Source: Candidatus Bathyarchaeota archaeon (lineage in GTDB: Archaea > Thermoproteota > Bathyarchaeia > Bathyarchaeales > UBA233). Taken from it: a stretch of 64,000 nucleotides of DNA. The notes under the pieces are model-generated. The model searched no databases. It saw only the letters and a list, made by a program, of their open reading frames with translations, and was not told where the DNA came from. The stretch is from positions 1-64,000 of the forward strand of contig JANXEP010000056.1 of NCBI GenBank assembly GCA_025057795.1, read 5' to 3'. Both the position numbers and the translations under genes were made by a program. How positions within the stretch are numbered: the stretch's first letter is position 1; every line of letters begins with the position of its first letter. Positions 5,764 to 14,720 of the stretch are shown here, in pieces.

Positions 5764-8638
5764 GAGAGGCACAATCGTGCGCGCCGAGGAGCAGGCCACC
5801 AACGACAAGGGCGAGAAAAAGTTCTTCGAAACCATTAAAGCTCCAATATACGACAGTAAAGGGAACATCGTGGGGATAGTGGGTGTCGGTCGGGACATTA
5901 CAGAAAGAAAGCTTATGGAGGAGAGGCTGCTGGAGCAGGAAGAGCTTTTCCGCTCTGTCGTGGAAAGCTCCCACGACGGCATAGCAATAATAGATGAAAA
6001 CTACAAGGTTATTTATGCAAACAACCTTCTAACCAAAATCACGGGCTATTCAAAAGAGGAGCTAGTTGGTCAGGACTTCCGAAAGTTTCTTGCGAAAGAA
6101 AGCAAAGCCATGTTCCAGAAATGGGATATGCGCAGGATTATGCAAGAGCAGGGGAAAAAGGAGCTTCCGCTAGCAAGGTATGAGTTCAAAATAGTTAGGA
6201 AAGATGGCGAGAAGAGGGATGTTGAGGCAAAGGCCAAAGCCCTAATGGACGCCTACGGCCGTGTCATAATAGTAGCCCAGGTTCTTGACATAACTGAACG
6301 GAAAAGGCTTGAAGAAGAAAGAAACCGGTATGAAAAGCGGCTTTCAGAGCTTAACAAATACGCTCAAAGGCTAAGCACGGCCACGGATTTAAGGGAAATA
6401 TTTAAAATCACATCGGACGCCATGAGGAAAACTTTGGGATTCGAATACGCCTCAATATTTATTGTTGAAGAGAAAAACCTGCGCATGGTAGCCCAACGGG
6501 GCTATCCGAAATGTTCGAGGATTGTACTGCCTCTTGACGGGGAGAGGGGAATAGTTGTCAGGGCGGCTAGGACGGGCGAGCCCGTGAACGTTCCAGACGT
6601 TAGGAAGGATAAGGCATACATTAAAGCAATGGAGGATATGCTTTCAGAGCTAGCCGTTCCCATGAAGGTTGGGAACAAGGTTTTAGGCGTACTGAATGTG
6701 GAAAGCCGTAGGCTTGCAGCCTTCAACGAAGAAGACAGAAAACTTCTGGAGATTCTAGCCTCCCACGCCGCCACAGCCATAAGCAACCTGAAAAGGCAGA
6801 GGGGGTTGGCTGCAATACACGCTTATGGACGCAACCTCATCAAAGCACGGAATACTGAGGAAATTTGCATTCTCACGTTAGAGGCTATGCAGAAACTTTT
6901 AGGTTTTAAACATGTAAGCTTTCTCATTGTTGACGGGGATAAGCTTAAGCTAATAAACTCGCTGGGCGTAGACAGCGTTCCAAAGCTGGAGTTGCCTCTA
7001 AATGGGGAGAAAGGCGTAACCGTCAGGGCGGTAAAGACGAAAAAACCAGTCTACGTTCCAGATACTAGGAAAGACGCAGCCTATGTTAAGGGGGCGACTG
7101 AGGGCATCCTTTCAGAACTTGCCGTTCCGATAAAGATTGGGAACAAGGTTTTAGGAGTATTAAACGTTGAAAGTCATAACCTTGCAGCCTTCGAGGAGGA
7201 TGACATAAAAAGGCTTGAAGTCCTAGCCTCCTACGTAGCCATTGCGATAAGCAATATTAGAAGACAAGAAAGCCTAGCAATGCTCTCAAAGAAGTTTGAG
7301 CATTTAATAAAAAGCTCCACAAAAATCATGCAAATTAAGAGCATGCGCAGAAGGCTTAGGGAAATCGCCAAAACCATCCAGAAATTTGGATGGGAAAAAG
7401 TGACAATATCCTTAAGGGACGAAAACCTTGAACTAACAGATGCGGTCTCAGCAGGGTTAACAAAAGAAGAAGTCAAAATATTGGATGAAAACAGGGTTCC
7501 AGGCCGCATTTGGACGGAACTTTTAAGCCCAAAATTTGAAAGGTACAAGATTGGCGAATTTTATTGCCTGCCGAGGGGTGACCCGCAGATTCCGGAAGAG
7601 ATTTTCTCTAAATACTTCATCGCTTGGCACTCTCCCCACTTAATATATGCCCCGATTCGCACCCCAGATGGAAGAATCGTTGGCGTTCTAACCATAGACA
7701 ATCCTATGAGGGGAGTAAAGCCCTCGGTGGAGGATTTGTTCCCCATTGAGCTTTTCCTGCATCAAGCGGCAATAACCCTTGAAAACGCCCAACTAATTGA
7801 AAACCTTGAAAAGGCGAGGAAGGAGCTTAGGCTTTACGCTGACCAGCTTGAACAGAAAGTGGAGGAGAGAACCCGCGCCCTAGTTGAGTTTCAGGATAAA
7901 CTTTTGAAGGCGCAGAGGCTTGCCGTTATCGGAGAACTGGCAAGCATGGTGGGCCACGACCTGCGCAATCCATTAACAAGCATATCTGCTGCAGCCTACT
8001 ACCTTAAAAAGCGGCTAGCCCAAGAGCAGGATGCAAAATTGAGGGAGATGATTGAAGTCATAGAGAGGAACATTGCCTACTCAAACAAGGTGATAAACGA
8101 CCTGCTGGACTATTCTAGAGAGATAAAACTTGAACTGACTGAAACAACCCCGAAGGCATTAGTTGAAGAAGCCCTATCGCTTGTTGAGATTCCCAAAAAC
8201 GTCAACCTAATAATCCAAGCCGGAAGCACTTTAAAAATAAGAGTGGACATTGAAAAGATGAAGCGAACGTTCATAAACCTTATTAGGAATGCGGTTGAAG
8301 CCATGCCTAATGGGGGAACCTTGACAATCACCAGTAGGAAGTCGGGCGACAAAGTCGCGTTTGCCTTTTCAGACACCGGGGTTGGAATGTCTGAGGAAGT
8401 TTTAAAGCGGCTTTGGAACCCCCTCTTCACAACGAAAGCCAAAGGAATGGGCTTAGGCTTGGCCATATGCAAGCGTTTTGTGGAAGCCCACGGGGGCTCC
8501 ATAGCCGTGGAAAGCGCCTTGGGGAAAGGTACAACCTTCACGGTTAAGATTCCAATTGAACCGAAAACCGGAGAGGGAGGTGAAAAATTATGGTTAAAAG
8601 TGCCAGAATCCTCATTGTTGACGACGACGAAAACATAA
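5756..8638 (+). CDS. Multi-PAS/GAF sensor histidine kinase, main part
   Basis: 960 residues. The order is: end of the second PAS (1-57), third PAS (about 62-180), three GAF-type domains (about 200-340, 355-500 and 510-690), a coiled coil, the dimerisation/phosphoacceptor helix with His734 (ASMVGHDLRNPL), and the ATPase domain (N box NLIRNAVEAM, G1 DTGVGMS, G2 MGLGLAICKRF). There is no membrane segment, so it senses a cytoplasmic signal or redox state; no ligand residues can be named. It overlaps the response-regulator gene by 49 bases, which indicates a two-component pair. It is the continuation of the 5152 reading frame; the start printed here is not a natural start. Confidence 0.85.
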   Translation: MLKRGTIVRAEEQATNDKGEKKFFETIKAPIYDSKGNIVGIVGVGRDITERKLMEERLLEQEELFRSVVESSHDGIAIIDENYKVIYANNLLTKITGYSKEELVGQDFRKFLAKESKAMFQKWDMRRIMQEQGKKELPLARYEFKIVRKDGEKRDVEAKAKALMDAYGRVIIVAQVLDITERKRLEEERNRYEKRLSELNKYAQRLSTATDLREIFKITSDAMRKTLGFEYASIFIVEEKNLRMVAQRGYPKCSRIVLPLDGERGIVVRAARTGEPVNVPDVRKDKAYIKAMEDMLSELAVPMKVGNKVLGVLNVESRRLAAFNEEDRKLLEILASHAATAISNLKRQRGLAAIHAYGRNLIKARNTEEICILTLEAMQKLLGFKHVSFLIVDGDKLKLINSLGVDSVPKLELPLNGEKGVTVRAVKTKKPVYVPDTRKDAAYVKGATEGILSELAVPIKIGNKVLGVLNVESHNLAAFEEDDIKRLEVLASYVAIAISNIRRQESLAMLSKKFEHLIKSSTKIMQIKSMRRRLREIAKTIQKFGWEKVTISLRDENLELTDAVSAGLTKEEVKILDENRVPGRIWTELLSPKFERYKIGEFYCLPRGDPQIPEEIFSKYFIAWHSPHLIYAPIRTPDGRIVGVLTIDNPMRGVKPSVEDLFPIELFLHQAAITLENAQLIENLEKARKELRLYADQLEQKVEERTRALVEFQDKLLKAQRLAVIGELASMVGHDLRNPLTSISAAAYYLKKRLAQEQDAKLREMIEVIERNIAYSNKVINDLLDYSREIKLELTETTPKALVEEALSLVEIPKNVNLIIQAGSTLKIRVDIEKMKRTFINLIRNAVEAMPNGGTLTITSRKSGDKVAFAFSDTGVGMSEEVLKRLWNPLFTTKAKGMGLGLAICKRFVEAHGGSIAVESALGKGTTFTVKIPIEPKTGEGGEKLWLKVPESSLLTTTKT

Positions 8639-9045
8639 GGAAAGCGTTGAAGGCCATACTTGAAGATGAAGGCTACATTGTGGATACTGCGGAGACAGGC
8701 GCCAAAGCCGTTGAAAAGACTATGAAGGGCTTTTACAACCTAGCCCTCATCGACATAAGGCTGCCTGACCTGGAGGGCATAGAGCTCCTAACGAGGATGA
8801 AGGATACAACGCCTAAAATGCGAAAAATAATAGTGACAGGGTACCCCACATTGCATAACGCCATAGAAGCCGTAAACAGAGGCGCAGACGCATACATACT
8901 GAAACCCTTCGACGTGGAAAAAGTCTTGGCGACAATTAAAGAACAGCTGAGGAAGCAGGAAGAGGAGAAGCAGTACAGCCAAGAAAAAGTGGCGGAGTTC
9001 ATTGAAACCCGTATAAAAGAGCTGGGAGCTGGAAAGGAAGCCTAG
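8590..9045 (+). CDS. Response regulator, stand-alone receiver
   Basis: 151 residues. A full receiver domain: acidic pocket Asp11-Asp13 (VDDDENIR), phosphoacceptor Asp55 (ALIDIRLPD), the switch Thr in VTGYPT, and Lys in ILKPFD. It ends in a charged helix (KQEEEKQYSQEKVAEFIETRIKEL) with no DNA-binding output. GGAGGTG precedes the ATG. It is translationally coupled to the kinase by the overlap. Without an output domain, it may act by protein contact. Confidence 0.9.
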   Translation: MVKSARILIVDDDENIRKALKAILEDEGYIVDTAETGAKAVEKTMKGFYNLALIDIRLPDLEGIELLTRMKDTTPKMRKIIVTGYPTLHNAIEAVNRGADAYILKPFDVEKVLATIKEQLRKQEEEKQYSQEKVAEFIETRIKELGAGKEA

Positions 9046-9066
9046 GGTTTTACGGAAACCCTTTTT
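9045..9066 (+). terminator. Hairpin terminator after the two-component pair
   Basis: GGGTTT (9045-9050), loop TACGG, AAACCC (9056-9061), followed by five Ts. It begins at the stop codon of the response regulator. Confidence 0.65.
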
Positions 9067-9358
9067 CCTCTTTTTCGAATTATGGCGTTTTCTGAAACGG
9101 ATTTCAGCCTAGGCTATATAACCCTTTTTCACAGTTTTCGAGTTTTAACGGGAAATTTTCCCTAATCCGCTTGGGGAAATGGCTTAAAATTATCCCCATC
9201 TAAAATTGCAGCTTCAGTTCGAACCGCAACACGCATAAAAACTTGAAGTTTTCCCCGTTCAACTTTCTCTAAGCCTACGAAATTATGTATATTTCGTTCT
9301 TTTAATGGGCTTTTGTTTAAATTTTTGCTGCATAAAGTTTTTAAAGCTACGCTACATT
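9067..9358. other. AT-rich intergenic stretch
   Basis: About 290 bases between the terminator and the nrd promoter region. I see no coding frame, tRNA or clear riboswitch. It is low in G+C with several T-rich runs. Confidence 0.4.
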
Positions 9359-9400
9359 TAGTGTTTGAAAATAACATTTAAACACTATAATATTTGAGCA
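9359..9400 (+). promoter_or_regulatory. nrd promoter with inverted repeat
   Basis: TAGTGTTT (9359-9366) and AAACACTA (9380-9387) are perfect inverted arms, 13 bases apart. The right arm runs into TATAATATTT, an AT-rich promoter-like element. ACACTATA-type arms resemble half of an NrdR box, so NrdR autorepression is plausible. The ATG of nrdR is at 9416. Confidence 0.5.
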
Positions 9401-9415
9401 CGCGACAGTGATCCC

Positions 9416-9862
9416 ATGAAGTGTCCCTACTGCGGGTCTGAAAACATCAAAACCCTGGAAACCCGCGACTCGGCAGACAACACCATAAGGAGGCGCAAGG
9501 AATGCGAAAACTGCGGGAAACGCTTTACAACCTACGAGTACATAGAAACCGTGGAGCTCATGGTGCGGAAACGCGACGGCAGACTGGAACGCTTCGACAT
9601 AAACAAAATTGTTAGAGGCTTACAGAAAGCCTGCGAGAAAAGACCAGTAACCATGGAGCAAATCCACTCCCTAGCGGAAAAAGTTAGGCAGGAACTCGCA
9701 CAGCTCGGCAGGGAAGAGGTTTCATCCCAAGAAATCGGCGACCTCGTAATGAAACATTTGAAAAGCCTTGACCGCGTGGCCTACGTGCGCTTTGCCTCCG
9801 TATACCGCAGATTCGAAGAACCCGAAGACTTCCGTCGCGTGCTTCAAGAGGTGAGAAAATGA
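9416..9862 (+). CDS. nrdR: Transcriptional repressor NrdR
   Basis: 148 residues, the usual length. The N-terminal zinc ribbon (CPYCGS, then CENCGKRF, four Cys at about 3-34) is followed by an ATP-cone (about 49-140: VRKRDGRLERFD...SLDRVAYVRFASVYRRF). In bacteria NrdR senses ATP/dATP and represses ribonucleotide reductase genes. It overlaps the nrdD start by four bases, so its target is its own operon, probably through the repeat at 9359-9387. NrdR is mainly bacterial; its presence in an archaeon suggests acquisition. Confidence 0.92.
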   Translation: MKCPYCGSENIKTLETRDSADNTIRRRKECENCGKRFTTYEYIETVELMVRKRDGRLERFDINKIVRGLQKACEKRPVTMEQIHSLAEKVRQELAQLGREEVSSQEIGDLVMKHLKSLDRVAYVRFASVYRRFEEPEDFRRVLQEVRK

Positions 9863-11985
9863 AGTTTGTTAGGAAACGGGATGGAAGATTAGAACCCTTT
9901 GACCAGGAGCGTATAACCAACGCCATTTGGAAGGCTGCCAAAGCCGTAGGCGGAAAAGACCGCGAACTAGCCAAGAGGCTAAGCGACCAGGTTGTGGCTG
10001 AACTGAAAAAGCGTTTCGGCGAGGACGGCGTCCCAACCGTTGAGGAAATCCAAGACGTTGTGGAGAAAATCCTCATAGAAAATGGGCATGCGAGAACCGC
10101 CAAAGCGTACATCCTCTACCGGAAACAGCATCAAGACATAAGGGAGTTGGCAGCCCTCCTAAGCCAGGCAGACCTTGTAGACCAGTACCTGGAAATGGAG
10201 GACTGGCGGGTTAAAGAAAACTCCAACATGAGCTACTCGTTGCAGGGCTTAAACAACTACCTTTCATCAACGGTTATAGCCAAATACTGGATAGGCCGCA
10301 TATACCCGCCAAACATTGCGGAAGCCCACTTTTCAGGAGACATGCACATCCACGACCTAGGCGTGCTTGGGCCGTACTGCGTAGGCTGGGACATAAAAGA
10401 CCTGCTTTTGACAGGGTTCGGCGGAGTGCCGGGCAAAATTGAAAGTACGCCTGCTAAACATTTCAGAACGGCCCTGGGACAAGTGGTGAACTTCTTCTAC
10501 ACGTTGCAGGGCGAGGCGGCTGGCGCCCAAGCCTTCTCAAACTTTGACACTTACCTTGCGCCCTTCATACGCTATGACGGTTTAAGCCAGAAAGAGGTGG
10601 AGCAAGCCCTTCAAGAGTTCTTCTTTAACATGAACGTGCCCACTCGCGTGGGCTTCCAGACGCCCTTCACAAACGTAACCTTGGACTTGGAGGTTCCAGA
10701 GTTTATGGCTGATGAGCCCGTTATAGTGGGCGGAAAAGTTATGGACGCCACTTATGGCAGCATGGAAAAAGAGATGGAGATGTTCAACCTTGCCTTTGCA
10801 GAAGTGCTGAGCAGGGGCGACGCTAAGGGAAGGGTCTTCACGTTTCCCATACCCACCTACTGCATAACAAAGGACTTCCACTGGGAATCGGCGACTTCCG
10901 AAAAAATTTTTGAAATCGCCGCCAAGTATGGCGCACCCTACTTCTCCAACTTCGTAAACAGCGACATGAAACCCGAAGACGTTAGAAGCATGTGCTGCCG
11001 CCTAAGAATAGACAACCGCGAGCTCCGAAAGCGGGGCGGAGGCTTCTTCGGGGCAAACCCGCTGACTGGAAGCATAGGCGTTGTAACACTAAACCTTCCA
11101 AGAATTGGGTATCTGGCCAAGAACGAAGACGAGTTCTTTGAACGCCTCGAGGCGCTTATGGAAATCGCCAAGGACAGCCTAGAAATAAAACGCAAAGCCC
11201 TGGAGCAGTTCACGGAGAAGGGCCTATACCCTTACTCGAGGCGTTACCTCCGCGGCGTAAAAGAAGCCTTTGGAAAATACTGGAAAAACCACTTCTCAAC
11301 CATAGGCATTTTAGGCATGAACGAGGCCATAATGAACCTTTTTGGCTACGGCATAGCCACAGCTGAAGGCCTAGAATTCGCCATAAAAGTTTTGAGTTTT
11401 ATGCGGGAAAAACTTGCAGACTTTCAGGAAGAAACTGGCAACATTTACAATTTGGAGGCCACCCCCGCGGAAGGTGCAAGCTACAGGCTGGCACGCATAG
11501 ACAAACGCAAATACCCAGACATCACCGTGGCTAATGAGAAGTACTTGGCCAAGGGCGCTGAACCCTTCTACACAAACTCCACACAACTTCCAGTAGACTA
11601 TGAGGCCGACCTGTTCGAGGCCTTGGAGCATCAAGACAAGCTTCAACCGCTTTACACGGGCGGAACCGTATTCCACATATATCTCGGCGAAAGGCTTCAT
11701 TCATGGAGAGCCGCAGCCGAACTAGTCCGCAAAGTGGCTTGGAACTTCCGCCTACCCTACTTCACTTTAACACCCACCTTCAGCATATGCCCAACCCACG
11801 GCTATATAAGCGGAGAACACAAGCAATGCCCCAGATGCGGAGCAAACTGCGAGGTCTACTCGCGGGTTGTGGGTTACCTGCGGCCAGTAGACCAATGGAA
11901 CGACGGAAAACAAGCTGAATTCACCATACGCAAAACCTTCGAAAAAGCCGTTGTAGTGCCCCAAGCCGCAGCCGTAGCCCAGTGA
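9859..11985 (+). CDS. nrdD: Anaerobic ribonucleoside-triphosphate reductase
   Basis: 708 residues. An ATP-cone (1-90) for allosteric control is followed by the class III core (GDMHIHDLGVLGPYCVGWD, FSNFDTYLAPFIRYDG, CCRLRIDNREL). A zinc site is formed by CPTHGYISGEHKQCPRCG near 640. The glycyl-radical segment is RVVGYLRPVDQWNDGK with the radical Gly at about 672. It makes dNTPs from NTPs under strictly anaerobic conditions, after activation by NrdG. It sits second in nrdR-nrdD-nrdG. All landmark residues appear intact. Confidence 0.95.
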   Translation: MKFVRKRDGRLEPFDQERITNAIWKAAKAVGGKDRELAKRLSDQVVAELKKRFGEDGVPTVEEIQDVVEKILIENGHARTAKAYILYRKQHQDIRELAALLSQADLVDQYLEMEDWRVKENSNMSYSLQGLNNYLSSTVIAKYWIGRIYPPNIAEAHFSGDMHIHDLGVLGPYCVGWDIKDLLLTGFGGVPGKIESTPAKHFRTALGQVVNFFYTLQGEAAGAQAFSNFDTYLAPFIRYDGLSQKEVEQALQEFFFNMNVPTRVGFQTPFTNVTLDLEVPEFMADEPVIVGGKVMDATYGSMEKEMEMFNLAFAEVLSRGDAKGRVFTFPIPTYCITKDFHWESATSEKIFEIAAKYGAPYFSNFVNSDMKPEDVRSMCCRLRIDNRELRKRGGGFFGANPLTGSIGVVTLNLPRIGYLAKNEDEFFERLEALMEIAKDSLEIKRKALEQFTEKGLYPYSRRYLRGVKEAFGKYWKNHFSTIGILGMNEAIMNLFGYGIATAEGLEFAIKVLSFMREKLADFQEETGNIYNLEATPAEGASYRLARIDKRKYPDITVANEKYLAKGAEPFYTNSTQLPVDYEADLFEALEHQDKLQPLYTGGTVFHIYLGERLHSWRAAAELVRKVAWNFRLPYFTLTPTFSICPTHGYISGEHKQCPRCGANCEVYSRVVGYLRPVDQWNDGKQAEFTIRKTFEKAVVVPQAAAVAQ

Positions 11986-11991
11986 CCATCC

Positions 11992-12669
11992 ATGAAGTTC
12001 AGCGGCCTGCAAAAAACAAGCCTCATAGACTACCCGGACAAGGTTGCAGCAGTGCTTTTCACGCCAGGCTGCAACCTGCGCTGCCCATACTGCTACAACT
12101 GGCGCATTGTGGTGGATCCTAAACCGCCCTTCCTAAATGAAAACACAGCCATGCAAATCCTGGAAGAACGCAAAAAATACGTGGACGCCGTTGTGGTTAC
12201 CGGCGGAGAACCCACAATCCACAAGGAGCTGCCCAGATTCCTAAAAAGGCTTAAAGAGAAGGGTTTCGCCGTCAAGCTTGACACTAATGGCTTAAACGCT
12301 AAGGTTTTGGAAGAGTGCCTACCTTACGTGGATTACGTGGCCTTAGACGTTAAAACAACCCCTGAAAAATACAGCCTTTTAGGGGCAAAGGAGACAGCTG
12401 AGCTAATGCGCACCATTGAATTTTTAAAGGCTGGAAAGGTGGAGTATGAGTTTAGAACCACCGTTGTCCCAAAACTTGTAGAAGAAGGGGATATAGCCCG
12501 CATAGGCGAAATAGTTAAAGGCGCAGAAAACTACGCCCTGCAACAGTTCATACCTGGAGACACCCTAGACGAGGAGTACAGAAACATAAAGCCTTACCCA
12601 TCGGAAACCATAGAAAAAATGGCGGAAACATTGAGAAAACACGTGAATAATGTGGTGATGCGCGTTTAA
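11992..12669 (+). CDS. nrdG: Anaerobic RNR-activating radical SAM enzyme
   Basis: 225 residues. The N-terminus SGLQKTSLIDYPDKVAAVLF leads to the radical SAM motif CNLRCPYCYN (CxxxCxxC), followed by VVTGGEPT. It binds [4Fe-4S] and SAM and generates the glycyl radical on NrdD. Six bases separate it from nrdD, so the genes are co-expressed. The form is the longer type (YjjW/NrdG2-like) seen in archaea. After it comes a short AT-rich spacer to a convergent gene. Confidence 0.9.
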   Translation: MKFSGLQKTSLIDYPDKVAAVLFTPGCNLRCPYCYNWRIVVDPKPPFLNENTAMQILEERKKYVDAVVVTGGEPTIHKELPRFLKRLKEKGFAVKLDTNGLNAKVLEECLPYVDYVALDVKTTPEKYSLLGAKETAELMRTIEFLKAGKVEYEFRTTVVPKLVEEGDIARIGEIVKGAENYALQQFIPGDTLDEEYRNIKPYPSETIEKMAETLRKHVNNVVMRV

Positions 12670-12761
12670 CCCCTCTACCCTTTCTTGTTTGGCAAAAATA
12701 AACTATGTATAGACATAAATCAAACTTAATTTTTGAAGCAATTAAATTGGGGGGCGTCTGC

Positions 12762-13451
12762 CTAAGTTCTGTTTATTTGCTCTATGAGAGTGGGAAGGTC
12801 TGAAATTAACGTGATTATGTAGTTTGCTCCCGCGTCTGCAAGCTCTTTCGAGTTGGAGACTCCGCTGGTTACGCCTACGGCGATAACCTTAAGCTCCCTT
12901 GCGCATTTTACGTCTACAATGCTGTCTCCTATCATTACGGTTTCTTCAGGTTTTGCCCCTAAAGCTTTCAATGTTGTTTCAAGATGTTCCGCGTGGGGCT
13001 TTGCATGTTTAACCTTCTCCCTCGGGATAACGGCGTCGAAGAATTTTCCAATTTTAAATTTGCCTAGAATATAGTTTGTTGTTTTTTCACTGCTTACGGT
13101 GCATAGGCCTACTTTTAAGCCTTCCTCCTTCAAAGCCTTCAAAACATCTGTAACTCCAGGCAATAGGCTTACGGTTTTAGCTGCCTCCAACTCATACTTC
13201 TCAGTAATATTGTTCACTTTTGCGTATACTTCTTTAAAGGCTTGGGTTGACTTGCCGTTGTTTTTCATGAAAATCTCCGTTTTGTTTAACATTTCGAAGA
13301 TGCTGTCGTTTAGGGATAAGATTGAGGCGGGTATTCCCTGCGTTATTAGGAAGCTTCTAACCTCAGCCCTTAACGTTTTATAGTCTATGTTGAAGTTCAC
13401 GAGGGTTCCGTCGAGGTCTAAGACCACAGCCCTAATCATAAATTCATCCAC
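12762..13451 (-). CDS. HAD-superfamily hydrolase (phosphoglycolate phosphatase-like)
   Basis: 229 residues. HAD motif I is VVLDLDGTLVNF (Asp nucleophile and Asp+2), motif II is the Thr/Ser in LCTVSSEKT, motif III is the Lys in REKVKHAKPH, and motif IV is MIGDSIVDV. A four-helix cap lies between motifs I and II. The layout is that of phosphoglycolate/pyrophosphate phosphatases; the substrate cannot be told from sequence. A second Met (ATG ATT) four codons in is an alternative start. It is convergent with nrdG. Confidence 0.85.
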   Translation of the reverse strand: MDEFMIRAVVLDLDGTLVNFNIDYKTLRAEVRSFLITQGIPASILSLNDSIFEMLNKTEIFMKNNGKSTQAFKEVYAKVNNITEKYELEAAKTVSLLPGVTDVLKALKEEGLKVGLCTVSSEKTTNYILGKFKIGKFFDAVIPREKVKHAKPHAEHLETTLKALGAKPEETVMIGDSIVDVKCARELKVIAVGVTSGVSNSKELADAGANYIITLISDLPTLIEQINRT

Positions 13452-13559
13452 GCGCTTGCGAAGTTATAGCCATAGGGATTCGGGGGAAATAAACTTTACC
13501 AAACGCTGAACAGCCAATTCCCAAAAGGGTAAACTAATAACTATCATCTACCATACCTA

Positions 13560-13823
13560 ATGATAGCTATGAATCTTGAAGAGTGTGTTAAAGAGAAGCT
13601 TTGGCCCGTCCTCGTGGAAACCGTTCACGCCATGGTCATGTACCCCCATCATAAGGCTTACACGAGGAGAGTAATCCTCAACGAGAAGCCAGACATAACG
13701 CCGCAGGAGCTGGCGGCTAGGCTTGGCATACCCCTAGGCGAAGCCCTAGTAATCCTATACGAACTTAAAAATGAAAAAGAACTTAAAAATGAAAAAGGCT
13801 TGGCTAAGCCCTTAAGCCCTTGA
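13560..13823 (+). CDS. Small helix-turn-helix protein
   Basis: 87 residues. ITPQELAARLGIPLGEALVILYEL is a clear helix-turn-helix of the kind that opens winged-helix regulators. Upstream are a long helix and VILNEKPD. The C-terminus includes the duplicated hexapeptide ELKNEK ELKNEK, encoded by a perfect 18-bp tandem repeat. No ligand domain is present. The function is probably DNA binding; otherwise unknown. Confidence 0.6.
   Translation: MIAMNLEECVKEKLWPVLVETVHAMVMYPHHKAYTRRVILNEKPDITPQELAARLGIPLGEALVILYELKNEKELKNEKGLAKPLSP
13761..13796 (+). repeat. 18-bp perfect tandem repeat in a coding region
   Basis: GAACTTAAAAATGAAAAA occurs at 13761-13778 and directly again at 13779-13796. It adds six residues without shifting the frame and may be a recent slippage event. 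Confidence 0.85.
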
Positions 13824-13836
13824 GTTGGCTTCCGCT

Positions 13837-14547
13837 TTAAGGCTTAGTGACCATTCGGACAGTTGCCAAAATGAGGATTAAGCCTAAAAGGATTTTCAGC
13901 AAGTCTTTTTCAACGGTTGCGGCGTAGGAGGCTCCGATGAAGGCGCCTAAAACCGAGCCTATTCCCATGATTAAGGCAATTATTGCAGCGGCCCTGTTCA
14001 TGTGGCCCATGTTATGATGCTTTATAAAGCCTGAGGCCACCGTGGGTATAGAAACCAAGAGGCTTGTTGTTCCAGCAGCCACTATGTCTAAGCCGAAAAC
14101 GTATATTAGGGCGGGGATTCTAAATTCGCCGCCTGCAACGCCTAAAGCTCCGGAAATAACGCCTATGACCAAGCCGACGAGGGCGGCTAATGCTATTTCT
14201 TCCAAGAATCCGAGGGTGAAGCTAAATACTGCGGGGGTTTCAACGAAGGGTTCAAGCCCAATTTTTAAACCCACGATTATTAGGAATATGGCTAAAACCC
14301 GTTTTAGGGGCTTTTCTGGAATTTTCCCAGTGAGTAATGCTCCGAGATAGGCTCCAGCTATCGAAGTCAACGACATAGCCAGCGCCAAGTTGAGGCTGTG
14401 TCCGTCCAGCAGCCCCAACTGGAAACGCCTTAGAAAGGAGACAACCACTGTTAATAGGCCGACGAGGAGGTTTACAGCTATGGAGGTTATGACTGGAAGG
14501 CCTATTACATAAAGGAGTATGGGGATTCTGAATTCGCCTCCGCCCAC
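13837..14547 (-). CDS. TauE/SafE-family anion exporter
   Basis: Two homologous halves typical of TauE/SafE carriers: GGGEFRIPILLYVIG near the N-terminus and GVAGGEFRIPALIYVFG in the middle; about 7-8 membrane helices. The first canonical start (GTG 14547) would begin inside the first conserved glycine motif and lose the first helix. The frame is open upstream with a matching hydrophobic segment (FGFLLGVAAGLIGVGGG). The only fitting start is ATA at 14637, eight bases after GGAGG (14646-14650); ATT 14625 is another option. The true protein is therefore probably ~266 residues. The transported anion is unknown; the divergent ModE-like gene hints at an oxyanion. Confidence 0.8.
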   Translation of the reverse strand: MGGGEFRIPILLYVIGLPVITSIAVNLLVGLLTVVVSFLRRFQLGLLDGHSLNLALAMSLTSIAGAYLGALLTGKIPEKPLKRVLAIFLIIVGLKIGLEPFVETPAVFSFTLGFLEEIALAALVGLVIGVISGALGVAGGEFRIPALIYVFGLDIVAAGTTSLLVSIPTVASGFIKHHNMGHMNRAAAIIALIMGIGSVLGAFIGASYAATVEKDLLKILLGLILILATVRMVTKP

Positions 14548-14681
14548 GCCTATGAGGCCTGCGGCAACGCCCAGTAGAAATCCGAAGAGGAGGGCGGCTG
14601 AAGTTTTGCTGGCGGACAGCGAAATTTTTTCTGTTATAGGTTATGCCTCCAATGCGAAATGCTTTAAAATGCGTATCGGAA

Positions 14682-14694
14682 TAGGCTTATAAAT
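14682..14694 (+). promoter_or_regulatory. TATA element for the ModE-like gene
   Basis: GGCTTATAAATG lies about 30 bases before the ATG at 14721 and would give a very short or absent leader, as is common in archaea. Confidence 0.45.
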
Positions 14695-14720
14695 GTAACG
14701 CGTCCATAAAATAAAACAGC

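Noticed and set aside
5668..5982. Ser-rich minus-strand frames over the kinase
   Set aside because: They lie antisense to a well-supported kinase and show the usual Ser/Leu bias of shadow frames.
9162..9377. Minus-strand frame in the gap before nrdR
   Set aside because: No family resemblance or ribosome-binding site; it covers the inverted repeat and promoter region.
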